Assembly: GCA_003254905.1 (NCBI GenBank)
Contig: QANU01001220.1
Location: forward strand, 45,177 to 109,176
Length of the DNA stretch: 64,000 bases
DNA from: Nissolia schottii
Lineage: Eukaryota; Streptophyta; Magnoliopsida; Fabales; Fabaceae
Reading direction: 5' to 3'
How positions within the stretch are numbered: the stretch's first letter is position 1; the number at the start of each line of letters is the position of its first letter. Shown piece after piece: positions 1 to 11,671 of the stretch. A program made the translations under genes and the position numbers. The notes below the pieces were generated by a model. The model ran no database searches. It had not been told where the DNA came from and was given only the letters and a program-made list of their open reading frames with translations.

Positions 1-227
1 AAAATACGGACCAATATTAAACTTTCTCTTATATACAACGTAGTATAAATTAGAGACTCGTATTCGTAGAACATGTATCGCGAGTAATGGCGTAACATGC
101 TTAACTATTACTAAAAGAGATAACAAACATCTAAACATACTTTCAACCATTGGTCCATAACATATGGTCACAACCAGATACATAAGTACTAACATAGTTG
201 TCACGTACAAATATTTAACACAAAAGT
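1..227 (-). mobile_element. Gypsy LTR interior fragment (reverse)
   Basis: The opening bases (AAAATACGGACC...) match the interior of reverse-oriented TGTAACATCCCG-family LTRs seen again near 18290 and 41685. No coding potential is visible. The piece is cut by the start of a forward LTR at 228. Both ends of this fragment are therefore truncated, one by the window edge. Confidence 0.45.
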
Positions 228-2236
228 TGTAACATCCCGCTTTCTCACTGTACGGATAATTAGTGTAATAAATAATTATAAGGTGATTAAGGAGGCGAGA
301 AAATTTAATTATTACCTTTAATTCATAAGAATCATCTTTAACTCATAAGAATAGCATTTAAAATTGAGGTGTCATGACCGGCGAATTTTTCAGAGCCTTA
401 AGACGATTTCCGGACCAATCGGGAATTTTTCCGGATACCGAAAGTAACCGTAAAATATACTAATAAAATAATAATTCCCCGAATACCTCCACCGGACTCA
501 ACTATTAATCAGGGAAAATTAGTAGAGTGCGAAGGTATGTCCGGATTATTTTTCGGACATCCGCACGTCAAGTACCGAGACTACGAAAAACAAAAACACG
601 ACCAAGCATGATCAAAATTGGACTGACAGGATCATGTTTATCCATAGTAGATATTTACATATAATATACTATTATATAATATAATAATAACTATAAATAG
701 TAATTATAATAATATAATAACAATATATGATATATATACACACACATAATATAAAAAGAAAAAAAAGTATAATCTAATATATATGTATATATGTGGACGG
801 TGGAGGGGGGCTGTATGTACCCCCTGACACCAAATTCCACTTTTCTTTCTTTTACTTGTTTCTTTGTTTTCTTTTGTTCCCCCCTGAAGCCATTATTCAT
901 TTTCGTTTTTTTCCTCTCCCCACCTAACGCCATTTTCTTCTTCCATCTTTGTTTCTTTTACTTTTCTTTCTTTTCTTTCCTGAAGCTTAGGCTTCACTTC
1001 CTTGTTTCCTTGTATCTTTGTTTCTAATTTCACTTTGCTTTCTTTTCTTAATTCTTGGGTTTCTTTCTTTCACCCCTGACCCTCTTTCTTATTTTCCTTC
1101 CCCTGAAGCTTTAAGCTTCGTTTCCTTATTTCTTTGCTGCTGTGCTTCTTCGTTTTCTTTCTTTGGCTGCTCCGTTCGTGCACTGCTGTGATGTTGTTGG
1201 ACGCCGGAAAAATAGCAAGATCATTATGGAAGCGCTCAGGGAAATTTCCTCTTCACTTCTACTGTTTCCAAACTGGATTTGGAGGTGGGTAGTCTGATCA
1301 CCCCTATCTATGTGATTTTTAACTGTATATTTATGTATGTATTTTTGAGTAGGAAAAATTAGAAATATTATGAGAAAAATATGGAGTTAATGATGCTTGA
1401 AGGATTTGTAGAAATATTGAGGTTAGGAAAATATAACTGTGCTGGCTGGAACTGTGTAGGAAGCCTCAGTAAGCATTGAGAGAAGAAATTATATTTTTGG
1501 GACGCTGTGACTTTTTCGCTGAGTGGTCGAGCATAGGACGACTTCCCCTACAGTTCTTCCTCACCGGACAGCTCCCCACAGGTGGGTAACTCTAGTTCCT
1601 CACCTGTTTGATGGTGAATAAGTGTTATGTGCTTTTATGTGTATGTATGTGAATTTTGATTATATGAACATATATGTTAGAAATGATAATAGGGCTTAGG
1701 AAGATGATTCTGAAGGGTCTTGTGACTTGGATTAGATAGGATTAATATGTGTAAAATATGTGTGAGAACTCAAGCAGGTTCCATGGGAGGAAGGGGGAAG
1801 AAATGGAAGAAAATATGCATTCTGTTTTTTAGGTCTCGCCAGGGACTGCTAAGCTGTTGGATGTCACTGCTGAGCGGCCTGGTGCTACCGCGGATAAGGA
1901 GGAGGATAAGGATGGGAAGATATTTTCTTTAAGGCAGTGGAGATATTTTCAAATAGCTAAGCGATGTAACTCTTACCGCTGAGCGATAAGAGCCCTATCG
2001 CTGAGTGATCTTATGTTAAACGTTGAGCGCAAAGGCCCAAACCGCTGAGCGAACATCAGTTTTCGCTGAGCGGCTTGAGACCAGAAAGTCTTATGGAACC
2101 TCTTGAGGCACATAGTCCAGTATTTATCTCTATATCTGTGATTGATAACTGAATTATATGAAGTATATGTTATATGTGAAGAAAATGTTCTGAACATGCA
2201 AATTACATGTAGTCTGTGATATAATCTGTAGCATTC
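228..2236 (+). mobile_element. Chromovirus-type LTR, 5' part (forward)
   Basis: It starts with TGTAACATCCCGC, the start shared by LTRs at 31539, 37176 and 51966. It carries the same internal landmarks as those copies (for example TTCCGTTCGTGCACT near 1170, then a GTGGGTA... stretch near 1287). It includes a pyrimidine-rich region around 840-1180 and an AT-rich dinucleotide stretch at 660-790. Open frames inside the pyrimidine tract are compositional. The 3' end is cut by a different LTR at 2237. Confidence 0.6.
1955..2072 (+). repeat. 22-bp phased CGCTGAGCG array (six copies)
   Basis: Six copies of a 9-base near-palindrome (CGCTGAGCG or one- to two-base variants) begin at 1955, 1977, 1999, 2021, 2043 and 2064. 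The steps are 22, 22, 22, 22 and 21 bases. The 12-13-base spacers between them are unrelated to each other. The array lies inside the chromovirus-type LTR. No known element matches this description; function is unknown. Confidence 0.85.
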
Positions 2237-2788
2237 TGACACACACTAAAACGTCGTTAATTTCAGTGCGCAATCAAATAATAATTTATCAAACTAAATC
2301 AACCCCAAAAACGTAGTAAAAGGGGCTAACCTAGGTCGTCTCTCAAGGAAGCAATTAGAACCAATTGAAATTGCAATTAAAAAGGGGGGTTTGGATTGAT
2401 GAACAAAAATAAAGCAAAATAAAAGTAAGTTAACAATGATAAAAAAACAATATCCTGCATACGGTGTTTCTAGATCAAGGATTAATTGTCATTGGTTCCT
2501 AATTAATTATTCATAAGGGGATGTTGTTTATTAGTTGAAATCTCTAACTAATACGCAATTCACCTAAGAGACTACGATCGTCAATCCCCTAAGCATTTAT
2601 CAATATAGGAATTAAAACTAAGATCTCAGCATTAAAAACCTATATCAATTATGTTCCAATTGCACAACCTAATTAAATCTAATTAGTTTCCCAAAAAGTT
2701 CCCAAATCCTAAATCAATAAATCCTACAATCGTCAAGATCTATCAACCTAGAATTAACCCTAACCAATAACATGCGATCGCTATATTA
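2237..2788 (-). mobile_element. Tat/Ogre-like LTR 3' end (reverse)
   Basis: It begins TGACACACACTAAAACG, the reverse complement of an LTR terminus ending ...GTGTGTGTCA. About 175 bp match, in the opposite orientation, 37940-38117 (shared CTAACCTAGGTCGTCTCTC). It is cut on the right by the ambiguous base at 2789. No coding region is seen. The assignment to the Tat/Ogre group is by general appearance only. Confidence 0.5.
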
Positions 2789-2789
2789 N

Positions 2790-3818
2790 CCACAAACAAG
2801 TCATACGAACTTTGTTACACAATTTAGCTGATCCATGAACGATTTCAAGTGATCTAGAAAGCTTTATTTTAAATAATGAAACCCTGAATCTTCAGTCAGG
2901 CCGCTCAGCGCAAGCCCTAAGCCGCTCAGCGCCCCATGTAACACCCTAGCTAGCTGCCTATGCTCGTGTCATGCACAATGCTCACTAGGTTGTTGATCAC
3001 TTGGTGGGAATACTTATAGTCCTTCGTTACTTTTCGAAAATATAGGGTTAAGGAAAATATGGACCATTTGAAAACTGTTCTGCCTGTTACTTATTCATAA
3101 AGTATGAGCCGCGTGTGAATGAAAATATATGATACAAACGATAATGCATGGCCTTACGACTAATAATAATTCGTGGAATAGATATTTACATAAGCAAGTA
3201 TTGGGTCCATCACAGATAGTTACAACAAAATAGAGTATCATAATAGTTTACATATACAGCCATTCTCATTACAATGCATAATAAAATATCCATCTAGTGC
3301 CAAACTAAACTGGCTGTCCTCGGGGTCTGGTCTCCTGCTGATCTGTACTTGATTCTTTACTGCTCCACTAGTGGCTCCTCATACAGCTCCTCATATCACT
3401 CGTAGCTCTCGCCCGCTTCTGGAAGCATAAGCGAGTGTGGGTGAGAACGTATGTCCTTAGTGGTTTACCTTAGCGTCGGGGTGTTTCTTTAACTCACTTA
3501 TGAACCAGGTCGGTCGGGAGGTCTCTATGTGTTCATGCATACTAACATCCTACTAATTATTATTTTCGTCCAAGGTCCTTAACAGCTTTATTTAAGTTAC
3601 TAGGTGACGGGGAATCTAGTCTTTCTTATCTAGGTTTTCGTGCTTATTAACTTCTTTCCCGTATATACATAGCCATCTTGAGCGTTCTCTTGACGGTACT
3701 TACTCCATACATATACTTATATATATTATCATATGCTTATGTGTCACATATTCATTCATCATATCATTGCATATTCATTCGTTCATACTCTATGCATGGG
3801 GAAACTTAGGGGGTTCTC
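2790..3818. repeat. 1,029-bp exact duplicate of 4986-6014
   Basis: Every stretch compared is identical to 4986-6014 at a constant offset of 2,196. The copy starts immediately after the N at 2789 and stops immediately before the N at 3819. After that N the two sequences diverge at once. The content is reverse-oriented chromovirus LTR, including its terminus TGTAACACCCTAG at 2938. Perfect identity bounded by Ns points to an assembly artefact rather than a biological duplication. Confidence 0.85.
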
Positions 3819-3819
3819 N

Positions 3820-4105
3820 CTGTTCTGATGGACCAGATGGGTGTATATTGTATGCTTTGGTATGATTAGACAGTTATCTGCTAAGCCTGAGGGCTTTACC
3901 GCTTGTTATATTTGTTCTCTCTGACGCATGGCTTTATTTTATTAATTTTGATCGATACAAATGCAAAGTTTCAAAATTGGTCCCTAGTTTCTTACACAAC
4001 TATTTTCGAAAGATAACTATGAACTAAGGTATTCCGACCAGGTAGAAAACAACCTAGTGAGCATTGTTTACTACGTAAGGGTAGACAATTAGCTAGGATG
4101 TTTCA
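3820..4105 (+). mobile_element. LTR 3' terminal fragment (forward)
   Basis: The stretch ends ...AATTAGCTAGGATGTTTCA. That is the reverse complement of the LTR terminus seen at 41569 (TGAAACACCCTAGC). It therefore looks like the 3' end of a forward LTR of the same family. No gene is visible. Confidence 0.45.
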
Positions 4106-4985
4106 AAAGTAGTACGATCATATAGATTCTTCTAGCTAAAAGCCTATTCTTCTGTTACGTCTTTAAGGTATTGCTCTCACTCGTGATGCTCTCCTCCTTG
4201 CTCCACCTCAAGTCGTGGAGTCATGAATGAGTGGGGTGAGAACATAGCGCTCTTAGTGGAAACCATGGGATATGTAACTTCTTATTCTCATTTATGATCC
4301 AGGCCGCTCAGGGGTCTCTAAGTGTCATAATTATACTATCTTCCTACTTATTTTTATTTCCTGCTAAGCTTGAGCAGCTTTACCTAAGTTACTAGGCAAT
4401 CCGGGAACCTATTCTTCCTTATCTACGTCGTTTGTCTGCTAGTCTAGTTCCTAACTCATATACTGTCATACAATTCACATAGCTACACTATTGTATCAAA
4501 ATCCTCATTTTTTGAAAATCATTTCTACTCCTGTGGTATAAGGTAAGCCTTATGAGCGGTTCTGCCCTCGTCCCTTGTAGCTGCGGGCACACCGCTACAA
4601 CCACGCTTTACAGCTCGTATCGTGGCGACTAGGCAGTGCTAAACCTGAATGGTCTTTGACCATGGAATTCTCGCTAGCCACGACCGAGGTGACCATACTA
4701 TGATGGCATTGGGGTAAGACCTACGATTCGACTAGGACTAAGACCTTCCCCAAAAGCCGAACCCTCGGCCTTGCTAGAGGGGGTTTTCTCATCATCATTA
4801 TCATCATCATCATATACACAGTTTAGTCTTTGTTACAACAATTCATATATAATAAGCATAAGTCAATATCTCATATCATCATCTTCATCATATATCACTT
4901 CATATATCTCAAATATCATCATTTTATAATTCTAACACATAATTCCACATAACTCATAGGCATTAATCATATAATATTACCCAAA
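4106..4985 (-). mobile_element. LTR interior fragment (reverse)
   Basis: It shares landmarks with the reverse LTR at 41569-44712, such as GTGGGGTGAGAACATA and GCCGCTCAGGGGTCTCTAAG. It contains a CAT-rich microsatellite (ATCATCATT repeats) near 4790-4815. No coding region is supported. Confidence 0.5.
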
Positions 4986-5133
4986 CCACAAACAAGTCAT
5001 ACGAACTTTGTTACACAATTTAGCTGATCCATGAACGATTTCAAGTGATCTAGAAAGCTTTATTTTAAATAATGAAACCCTGAATCTTCAGTCAGGCCGC
5101 TCAGCGCAAGCCCTAAGCCGCTCAGCGCCCCAT

Positions 5134-8085
5134 GTAACACCCTAGCTAGCTGCCTATGCTCGTGTCATGCACAATGCTCACTAGGTTGTTGATCACTTGG
5201 TGGGAATACTTATAGTCCTTCGTTACTTTTCGAAAATATAGGGTTAAGGAAAATATGGACCATTTGAAAACTGTTCTGCCTGTTACTTATTCATAAAGTA
5301 TGAGCCGCGTGTGAATGAAAATATATGATACAAACGATAATGCATGGCCTTACGACTAATAATAATTCGTGGAATAGATATTTACATAAGCAAGTATTGG
5401 GTCCATCACAGATAGTTACAACAAAATAGAGTATCATAATAGTTTACATATACAGCCATTCTCATTACAATGCATAATAAAATATCCATCTAGTGCCAAA
5501 CTAAACTGGCTGTCCTCGGGGTCTGGTCTCCTGCTGATCTGTACTTGATTCTTTACTGCTCCACTAGTGGCTCCTCATACAGCTCCTCATATCACTCGTA
5601 GCTCTCGCCCGCTTCTGGAAGCATAAGCGAGTGTGGGTGAGAACGTATGTCCTTAGTGGTTTACCTTAGCGTCGGGGTGTTTCTTTAACTCACTTATGAA
5701 CCAGGTCGGTCGGGAGGTCTCTATGTGTTCATGCATACTAACATCCTACTAATTATTATTTTCGTCCAAGGTCCTTAACAGCTTTATTTAAGTTACTAGG
5801 TGACGGGGAATCTAGTCTTTCTTATCTAGGTTTTCGTGCTTATTAACTTCTTTCCCGTATATACATAGCCATCTTGAGCGTTCTCTTGACGGTACTTACT
5901 CCATACATATACTTATATATATTATCATATGCTTATGTGTCACATATTCATTCATCATATCATTGCATATTCATTCGTTCATACTCTATGCATGGGGAAA
6001 CTTAGGGGGTTCTCTTACGCTTCCCCGATGAACTTCGGTCCGGGTTACGTCCTTCTTGTCTCATTTTCTAGACGCCCCTAGGCGAACTTCGGGCCCGGGG
6101 TCACGTCCCTTTCATCTAGTTCTTCGCCCATGTGGCTGTGACCATACGACTACAACCACTTCTATTCCCAGCTTGACGATGACCAGGCTACGCTCACACC
6201 TGAGTGGTTGCGAACCACCGACGGGGTCTAGTGTCCATCATTACCTATCAAGTGGGCTAACCTCCACTAGGTAGGAGGCGGGGATGGCCCTCGCGATGCA
6301 GCCAGGCACTGGACTCATCATCATTATCATCATAACTTTAGGTGTGTTGCCACCCTTTCTCACTCATCATTTTTTTGCTTTCTTTCTTTCTTTTCATTCA
6401 TCGTTATTAACCAATCCACCTTGCGGGACTGGTGAGGGGCTTGTCCGTAGACGTGCCAAGAGAGAGATTTCCTATCGCATAACTACATACTTGTTCCCTA
6501 GTGTTCCATTATGATCTTCAAGCATTCAATGATTAACCTCTAATTCTCTAAGGTCGTCCTAACACTTAGATGACAACCCTGTCCTCAAGATGCATGGTGT
6601 CATAAACATCCTTGTCATAAACATTCCATATGCAATGTTCAACATACATTACGTCTGTCACATCAATGGTTGTTGGAAACTGTGGCTCGAGCTAGTTTTC
6701 ATAAATGTTTGCTCTCTGGTCTAGGTTAGCTCGGTGACCTAGAGTTTCCTGGGCTATATAGCACCCCTAGGAACTCCCAGTACACTTCGTCACCCCTGTC
6801 CAGATCTCCCAGTTGCATACTCCATTTTTAAAACCATTCCCAAAATCCTGCTTCAGGCCACTCAGCGGACCCTTTTGCTGCTCAGCGCCCTTGAGCTGGC
6901 CAGGCCGCTCAGCGGTACCTGAACCCGTTCCATCCATAACAGTTCAAAATCCCTCTTCTTCCAATTCAACCTACAGACCACTCAGCGGTTCATGAGGCCG
7001 CTCAGCGCCCTAGCCGTAGCCTGCACAACCTGCTTTGCTTCCTTGCTTTCCTCTTGCCTTCGACACTCCTTGAGACTTTTCCACAACTTCCAACAACCAT
7101 TATACAACATATTTCATCCTCAAAACATCACCAAGTCATCTATACAACCTAATCCTAGCATAGCTAACAGATCGTTCAACAGTTCACAAAATCGCATAGA
7201 ATCAAATACAAGCATACATAGCCACCAAAGAGGGTGAGCAAGCCAAGTTTACCCACCTCTTTAAAGGCTTTAGAAGCTAATTTAGATGATGGGGAAGTCA
7301 TGGGAGTATAGTCCTCCAAGTGCAGAGTTGTTCCCTACCTCCTGTCGGGCTTTCCGCCGTGCGATTGGAGAGCACACAGGCAGAGTTTCGGCAAGTTTGG
7401 GAGAGCAAATTGTGTAGGAAAGGGGTTGAATGGGAGAGCTACATATAGCCATGAAATTTTTCCCTTCTTTCCCATTTTTCCCTTGTCCAAAATTACCAAA
7501 ATGTCATTTCTAATTTAATTAATGCATTTTTATAATTATAAGGTCACATCGGGTCACATCAATGAATAGTAACCCTTATTTTATTATTTTTCCCTACAAA
7601 ATCTGATGCACCATGTGGGGTCCTCATCTGTGGGTCCCACCCGGTCCCGTTTCGCTCGTTTTTGGTGGTTCGTAGTCCCGGTGCGTCGCGCACGGTCGTC
7701 CGAAAAATATTCCGAGCATACCGTCGCGATCCTCTAAGCTTCCTAATGAGGTTTTGGGGCTAATCTAAGGTGTTTATAACTTTCCCCGGTATAGGTTAGG
7801 TTTCCAGAGACTTTGGACTCTCTGCTCAGTTTTACTGGCTCAACGAGCCAAACAGGGTTGTTCTAGTATCTGCAGAACCGTCTGAAACTGAACCGATTTC
7901 TGTTTTACCGACACTTTGGACTTTTTATCTATTTCTAGGGTTCGAGAGGAATCATTTGAGTGTCATCAGAATTTATCAAAACCATACAGAATAATTTCTA
8001 CTGACCTTTACATGTTATCTCATACAAAGGGCTCTACAAACCATTATTTAGGGAAATTTTCACTAAGATAGGAGTGGGATGTTAG
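5134..8085 (-). mobile_element. Chromovirus-type LTR, ~2.95 kb (reverse)
   Basis: The left edge is TGTAACACCCTAGCTAGC. The right edge is GTGGGATGTTA, followed at once by the pol-end sequence of the same element (GATTCCACCCTCTTAG). The same pol-to-LTR junction, reversed, occurs at 37140-37190. This LTR is therefore the 3' LTR of the reverse pol fragment at 8100-9298. It contains CGCTCAGCG motifs at 6859-7007 and an ATC/CATT-rich tract near 6320-6400. Short open frames inside are not credible genes. Confidence 0.65.
6859..7007 (-). repeat. CGCTCAGCG motif cluster
   Basis: Variants of the 9-mer start at 6859, 6879, 6906, 6979 and 6999. Two pairs are 20 bases apart, and the 6906 and 6979 copies are 73 apart. 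This is a looser version of the strictly phased arrays at 1955 and 10172. Confidence 0.7.
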
Positions 8086-8099
8086 ATTCCACCCTCTTA

Positions 8100-9298
8100 G
8101 AAAAATTTCGCCCGCGAAATTTCGTACCTGGAAATAGTTCTGGATAGGCTGCTTTCATGTCCTCCTCTAGCTCCCATGTTTGTTCTTCAACCTTTCCGTT
8201 TTCCTAGATAACTCGTACCATTTGAATCTCTTTGTTCCGAGTCTTCTGGGTCTTGTGGCTGATGATCTTTTGCAGCGTCAACGGCAAGGCGAGATCCTCT
8301 CTTAAGATGATTTTCTCCAACTCCAGCACATGATCCGGAGAAGCATAGTATTTCCTCAACTGAGACACATGAAAGGCAGCATGAACGTTCACCAGATTCG
8401 GAGGGAGAGCTATCCGATATGCCACGGGTCCGACGCATTCTAAGATCTGGAAGGGTCTGATGAATTGGGGACTTAGCTTCTTGACCTTCATGGCCCTCCT
8501 AATGCCTGTGGTAGGAGTAACCTTCAAGAAGACATGGTCTCCTTCTTGAAATTCCAGTGGCCTTCTCCGCACATAGGCATAGCTCTTCTAACTACTCTGC
8601 ACTGTGAGGATTCGTTGCTTGATCCGTCATATGCATTCTTCCACCTCTTGCGTCTTTTCTGGGCCCAAGTATCTATATTTCCGACCGTCATTCCAACATA
8701 AGGGCGACAGACACTTCTAATTGTAGAGTGCTTCAAAAAGGGCCATGCCGATACTGGCATGGTGACTATTGTTGTAGGTGAACTCCACGAACGGTAACAA
8801 CTCATCCCAATACAAGGGTGAATCAAGTGCACATGCCGTTAACATATCTTCCAGGGTCTGGATTGTCCTCTCAGTCTGTCCATCGGTTTGGGGATGATAG
8901 GTCGTGCTTAGTAGTAGTTGGGTCCCATACGCATCCTAAAAAGCCATCCAAAATCGGGACGTAAATCGAGGATCCCTGTCTGATATGATGGACGAGGGTA
9001 TGCCGTGCAATCTCACCGCTTCCCTTATGTAAAGTTGCACCAGCTTTTCCAGTGGGTAGTTCATTCTCACTAGAAGGAAGTGGGCGGACTTGGTTAGCCT
9101 ATCAACAATCACCCAAATGGCGTCCACTCCCCTCGCCGTGCATGGCAATCCTGACACAAAGTCCATAGAGATACCGTCCCATTTCCATTCTGGTATCTCA
9201 GGAGGATTTAGCAGTCCTGGTGGCTTCCTGTGTTCCACCTTCGCTTTCTGGCACACCAGACACTTTTGTACCCAATCCTCCACGTCTCGCTTCATTTA
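8100..9298 (-). pseudogene. Chromovirus pol 3' part: integrase and chromodomain
   Basis: Reading the minus strand from 9295, there is an integrase zinc-finger end (CLVCQKAK), then core motifs ([26 protein letters not shown]). The HVSQLRKY region follows at about 8390, and a chromodomain-like tail (EEQTWELEEDMKAAYPELF) ends near 8115. Frame changes occur around 8570-8940. A TAG at 8204-8206 replaces the tryptophan found in the related copy at 36666-37127. The 5' part (RT, protease, gag) is missing because an LTR begins at 9299. This is a dead remnant, and the lineage (Tekay/Del-like) is inferred. Confidence 0.85.
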
Positions 9299-9952
9299 AC
9301 ACCCTAGGTTAGCAGCTTATGCTTAAGTCATAATCTGCGTCCGCTAGGTTGTTATCTGCTGTGTGGGAATACTGGTAGTCCCTAGTTTATTTAGAAAATA
9401 GGGTATTTATCTCAAATTAAGGACCCATTTTTTTCTTCTTGATTGCAAGTAGCGTTTAAGCGTTAATGTAGAGCCAGGCATGGGAACTGTACCATATGTT
9501 CTATAAAGACGAATAATAATTAAACGATAGCAGTATTAGTCATACATAACCAGAAGCAGAAAATCAAACCACAGTGCTCAATAGGGTCCATAAATAAAAA
9601 CTGTTTATAAGGGTTACAGAGTTCGAAGTACATGGTCATAATTATACATCACTTCAGTCTGTACCTAATTAAATACTACTGCTACACAATATACATCAAT
9701 ATACAACAACTACAGTCAGCATACATATAGCTATAACTACTGGCAAAAAGGGCTAGTCCGAATACAGGGGCACTGACACAGGCTGGTCGGGCTCGAGGTC
9801 ACTCCTCGCCATCATCCTCTTCCTCCTCCTCCGCTAGAGGGTCCTCCTCCATGGGGTTTGCCTCCTCCATGGGCTTCGGTACGTCCGGCGGATCGCAGGG
9901 TCCGGTGGATGGTCCCGCCTTGTCATCATGCGAGCGAGGTGCAAGGCGGCGG
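9299..9952 (-). mobile_element. Reverse LTR fragment, left of Athila-like insertion
   Basis: It starts TAACACCCTAGGTTAGC, a decayed version of the TGTAACACCCTAG terminus. It interrupts the integrase frame of the upstream remnant. The last five bases (GGCGG) are the target-site duplication of the Athila-like element that starts at 9953. The same LTR resumes at 17425. Confidence 0.6.
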
Positions 9953-10171
9953 TGTTAAGTGTCCAAATTACATGATTTTTAACCTATCAAAATGGCGCTT
10001 AAACTCTTATGTTTTTAAAGAAATATCTAACTTAATCCCTTTAGTTTGTAGGTTTCTAATATATTTTGAAGAATGGATGCAAACATAATTATGAAGAATA
10101 ATCCCAGGAAGAATAGAAGAAAAGGGCAGAATTGGAAGAGAGCGTAAAAGAGAAGATTCTGGCGACAAGAT

Positions 10172-10246
10172 CGCTCAGCAAATCACAACCTATCGCACAG
10201 CGATTAAGGGATAATCGCTCAGCGGTGACAGCCTAATCGCTCAGCG
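10172..10246 (+). repeat. 22-bp phased CGCTCAGCG array (four copies)
   Basis: Copies start at 10172, 10194, 10216 and 10238, exactly 22 apart, with unrelated 13-base spacers. The matching region of the 3' LTR (16104, 16126, 16148) has three copies. One unit has therefore been gained or lost since the element inserted. Confidence 0.88.
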
Positions 10247-10379
10247 ATTTGGTGTCGGCAAGCAACTTGCACGCGGGGCAATGATTGCGCCAGCTGGAGC
10301 CAGCCTGGCGCCGTACTGCCATGTCAGCGCCGCCCTAAAAAGCTGCCTAGCATTTATGACTCCGCGTAAAAAGTACAAT

Positions 10380-10453
10380 CGCTCAGCGATAAGGCACCGA
10401 CGCTCAGCGATAAGGTCAGAATCGCTCAGCGGAACCATCAAAACCGCTGAGCG
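10380..10453 (+). repeat. 21-22-bp phased CGCTCAGCG array (four copies)
   Basis: Copies start at 10380, 10401, 10423 and 10445, the last in the form CGCTGAGCG. They end about 20 bases upstream of the TATA-like box at 10473. The position just upstream of the likely LTR promoter suggests, but does not prove, a role in transcription. Confidence 0.88.
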
Positions 10454-10472
10454 AATGCATCCAACTTTTGCC

Positions 10473-10480
10473 TATAAAAT
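10473..10480 (+). promoter_or_regulatory. TATA-like box of 5' LTR
   Basis: TATAAAAT sits 20 bases after the phased array and about 1.2 kb before the primer-binding site. The 3' LTR has the more canonical TATAAATA at 16382. It is a plausible U3/R promoter element; the transcription start is not determined. Confidence 0.6.
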
Positions 10481-11537
10481 AGAGGGAGGCCGAGGCATTC
10501 AGGGAGGAATCAACCCCCCCACGACACCAAACTCATTCCAACTCCATTTTCCACTTTCTATACATTACTTTGGTTAGGTTTAGAAAGAAACTTAGGGTTT
10601 AAAAGCTTTCCTTAAGAGGAAGTGCTGCTGGAATTGTCAACAGTTGTGAACCGCGGTGGAGGTGTGGAGACATTTCACCACTCTTCTCAACCAACCATTG
10701 CTCTAAACCCTGTAAGTCTGTAAACTATCCATGACAATGGATAGCTAACTTTCTTTATTGTTGGGATTGATGTGCTTTATTTCCTAATGTATCCATTGTA
10801 ACTTATGTTTATGATTTTATAAAGTCTTATGATTTTAATGAATGATCTTGTGCTTAATGCCTGCTGTTGTTAGTATTTTTGATTCTTAACTTGAGACTTG
10901 CTTACATGAACGAAAGTTATGCTAGTTAAGTTACAAACCAGGTTAAGATCAATAGTGCTTTGAATAAGCTTGATTTTATGCTTGAATATTGTGAACGAGA
11001 GTTACAACTATTTGAGCTTGACCTAGATCAATTCATTTAGTTCTTATCTGCCGTAACTGGAGACCTAGAGCTAATCGCATTAACACTCGCTTTAACTTCA
11101 AGGTACTTTGTTGAGTTTGTGCAAGACATTGACAACTTAATAAAGGAACTTGTGAACTTAACATGCTTGAGAAAGATGATTAAGTTAAGAACTGGTGGCG
11201 ATAAAATCAATAAGACTCATAAGTCACATGGCTGCATTGAGAAATATTGTCACTAAGATCCCAACATCTTTCTTTACCTGCCTAAACTCTATTCCATTAT
11301 TGTTCTCTTTATTTTATTTGCATGTTATTTATCATTTATTTACTCATCAAAATACCAATACTCTTCCCATAGCTTAAAATAGTTCAACTCCAAGATATTA
11401 GTTTTAAACACAATCCCTGTGGATATGATTATACCCGTCTACACTGTAATTGGATTCCTCGTAAATCTGAAAGCTGTAGAAGGATATATTAAATTGACGA
11501 GATTCTGAGACTATTGCAAAAAGGCTTTCAACAATTT

Positions 11538-11553
11538 TGGCGCCGTTGCCGGG
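11538..11553 (+). other. Primer-binding site (tRNA-Asp type)
   Basis: TGGCGCCGTTGCCGGG lies four bases after the 5' LTR. This motif is characteristic of Athila/Tat-group plant gypsy elements and is complementary to the 3' end of plant tRNA-Asp. Confidence 0.9.
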
Positions 11554-11671
11554 CATTGTGCCAATTTAAAACACTATCTTGAGTAGATATTTTAAGCTTT
11601 TGTAAATAGTGTAATTAGCATTTTTCTGTTATTGTTCTAACCCCTTTGCAAAGACTTTGCTATCTTGGTGT

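Larger units (their letters stand above)
9953..11533 (+). mobile_element. 5' LTR of Athila-like element
   Basis: It is bounded by TG...CA and directly followed by the primer-binding site. It holds two CGCTCAGCG arrays (10172-10246 and 10380-10453) and a TATA-like TATAAAAT at 10473. The unit copy number differs from that of the 3' LTR. Short open frames across the arrays are not genes. Confidence 0.93.

Noticed and set aside
691..1027. Overlapping open frames on both strands in the pyrimidine-rich tract
   Set aside because: Low-complexity (TTTCTT-rich) LTR sequence; no domain-like features and frames exist on both strands.
1955..2072. CRISPR array
   Set aside because: Repeats of 9 bases with 13-base spacers in a plant LTR, no cas genes; far too short and in the wrong kind of genome.
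10241..10577. Frames across the Athila-like LTR arrays (both strands), repeated at 16021-16390
   Set aside because: They arise from the GC-rich phased repeats, span the TATA-like box and LTR promoter, and are not conserved in frame between the LTRs.
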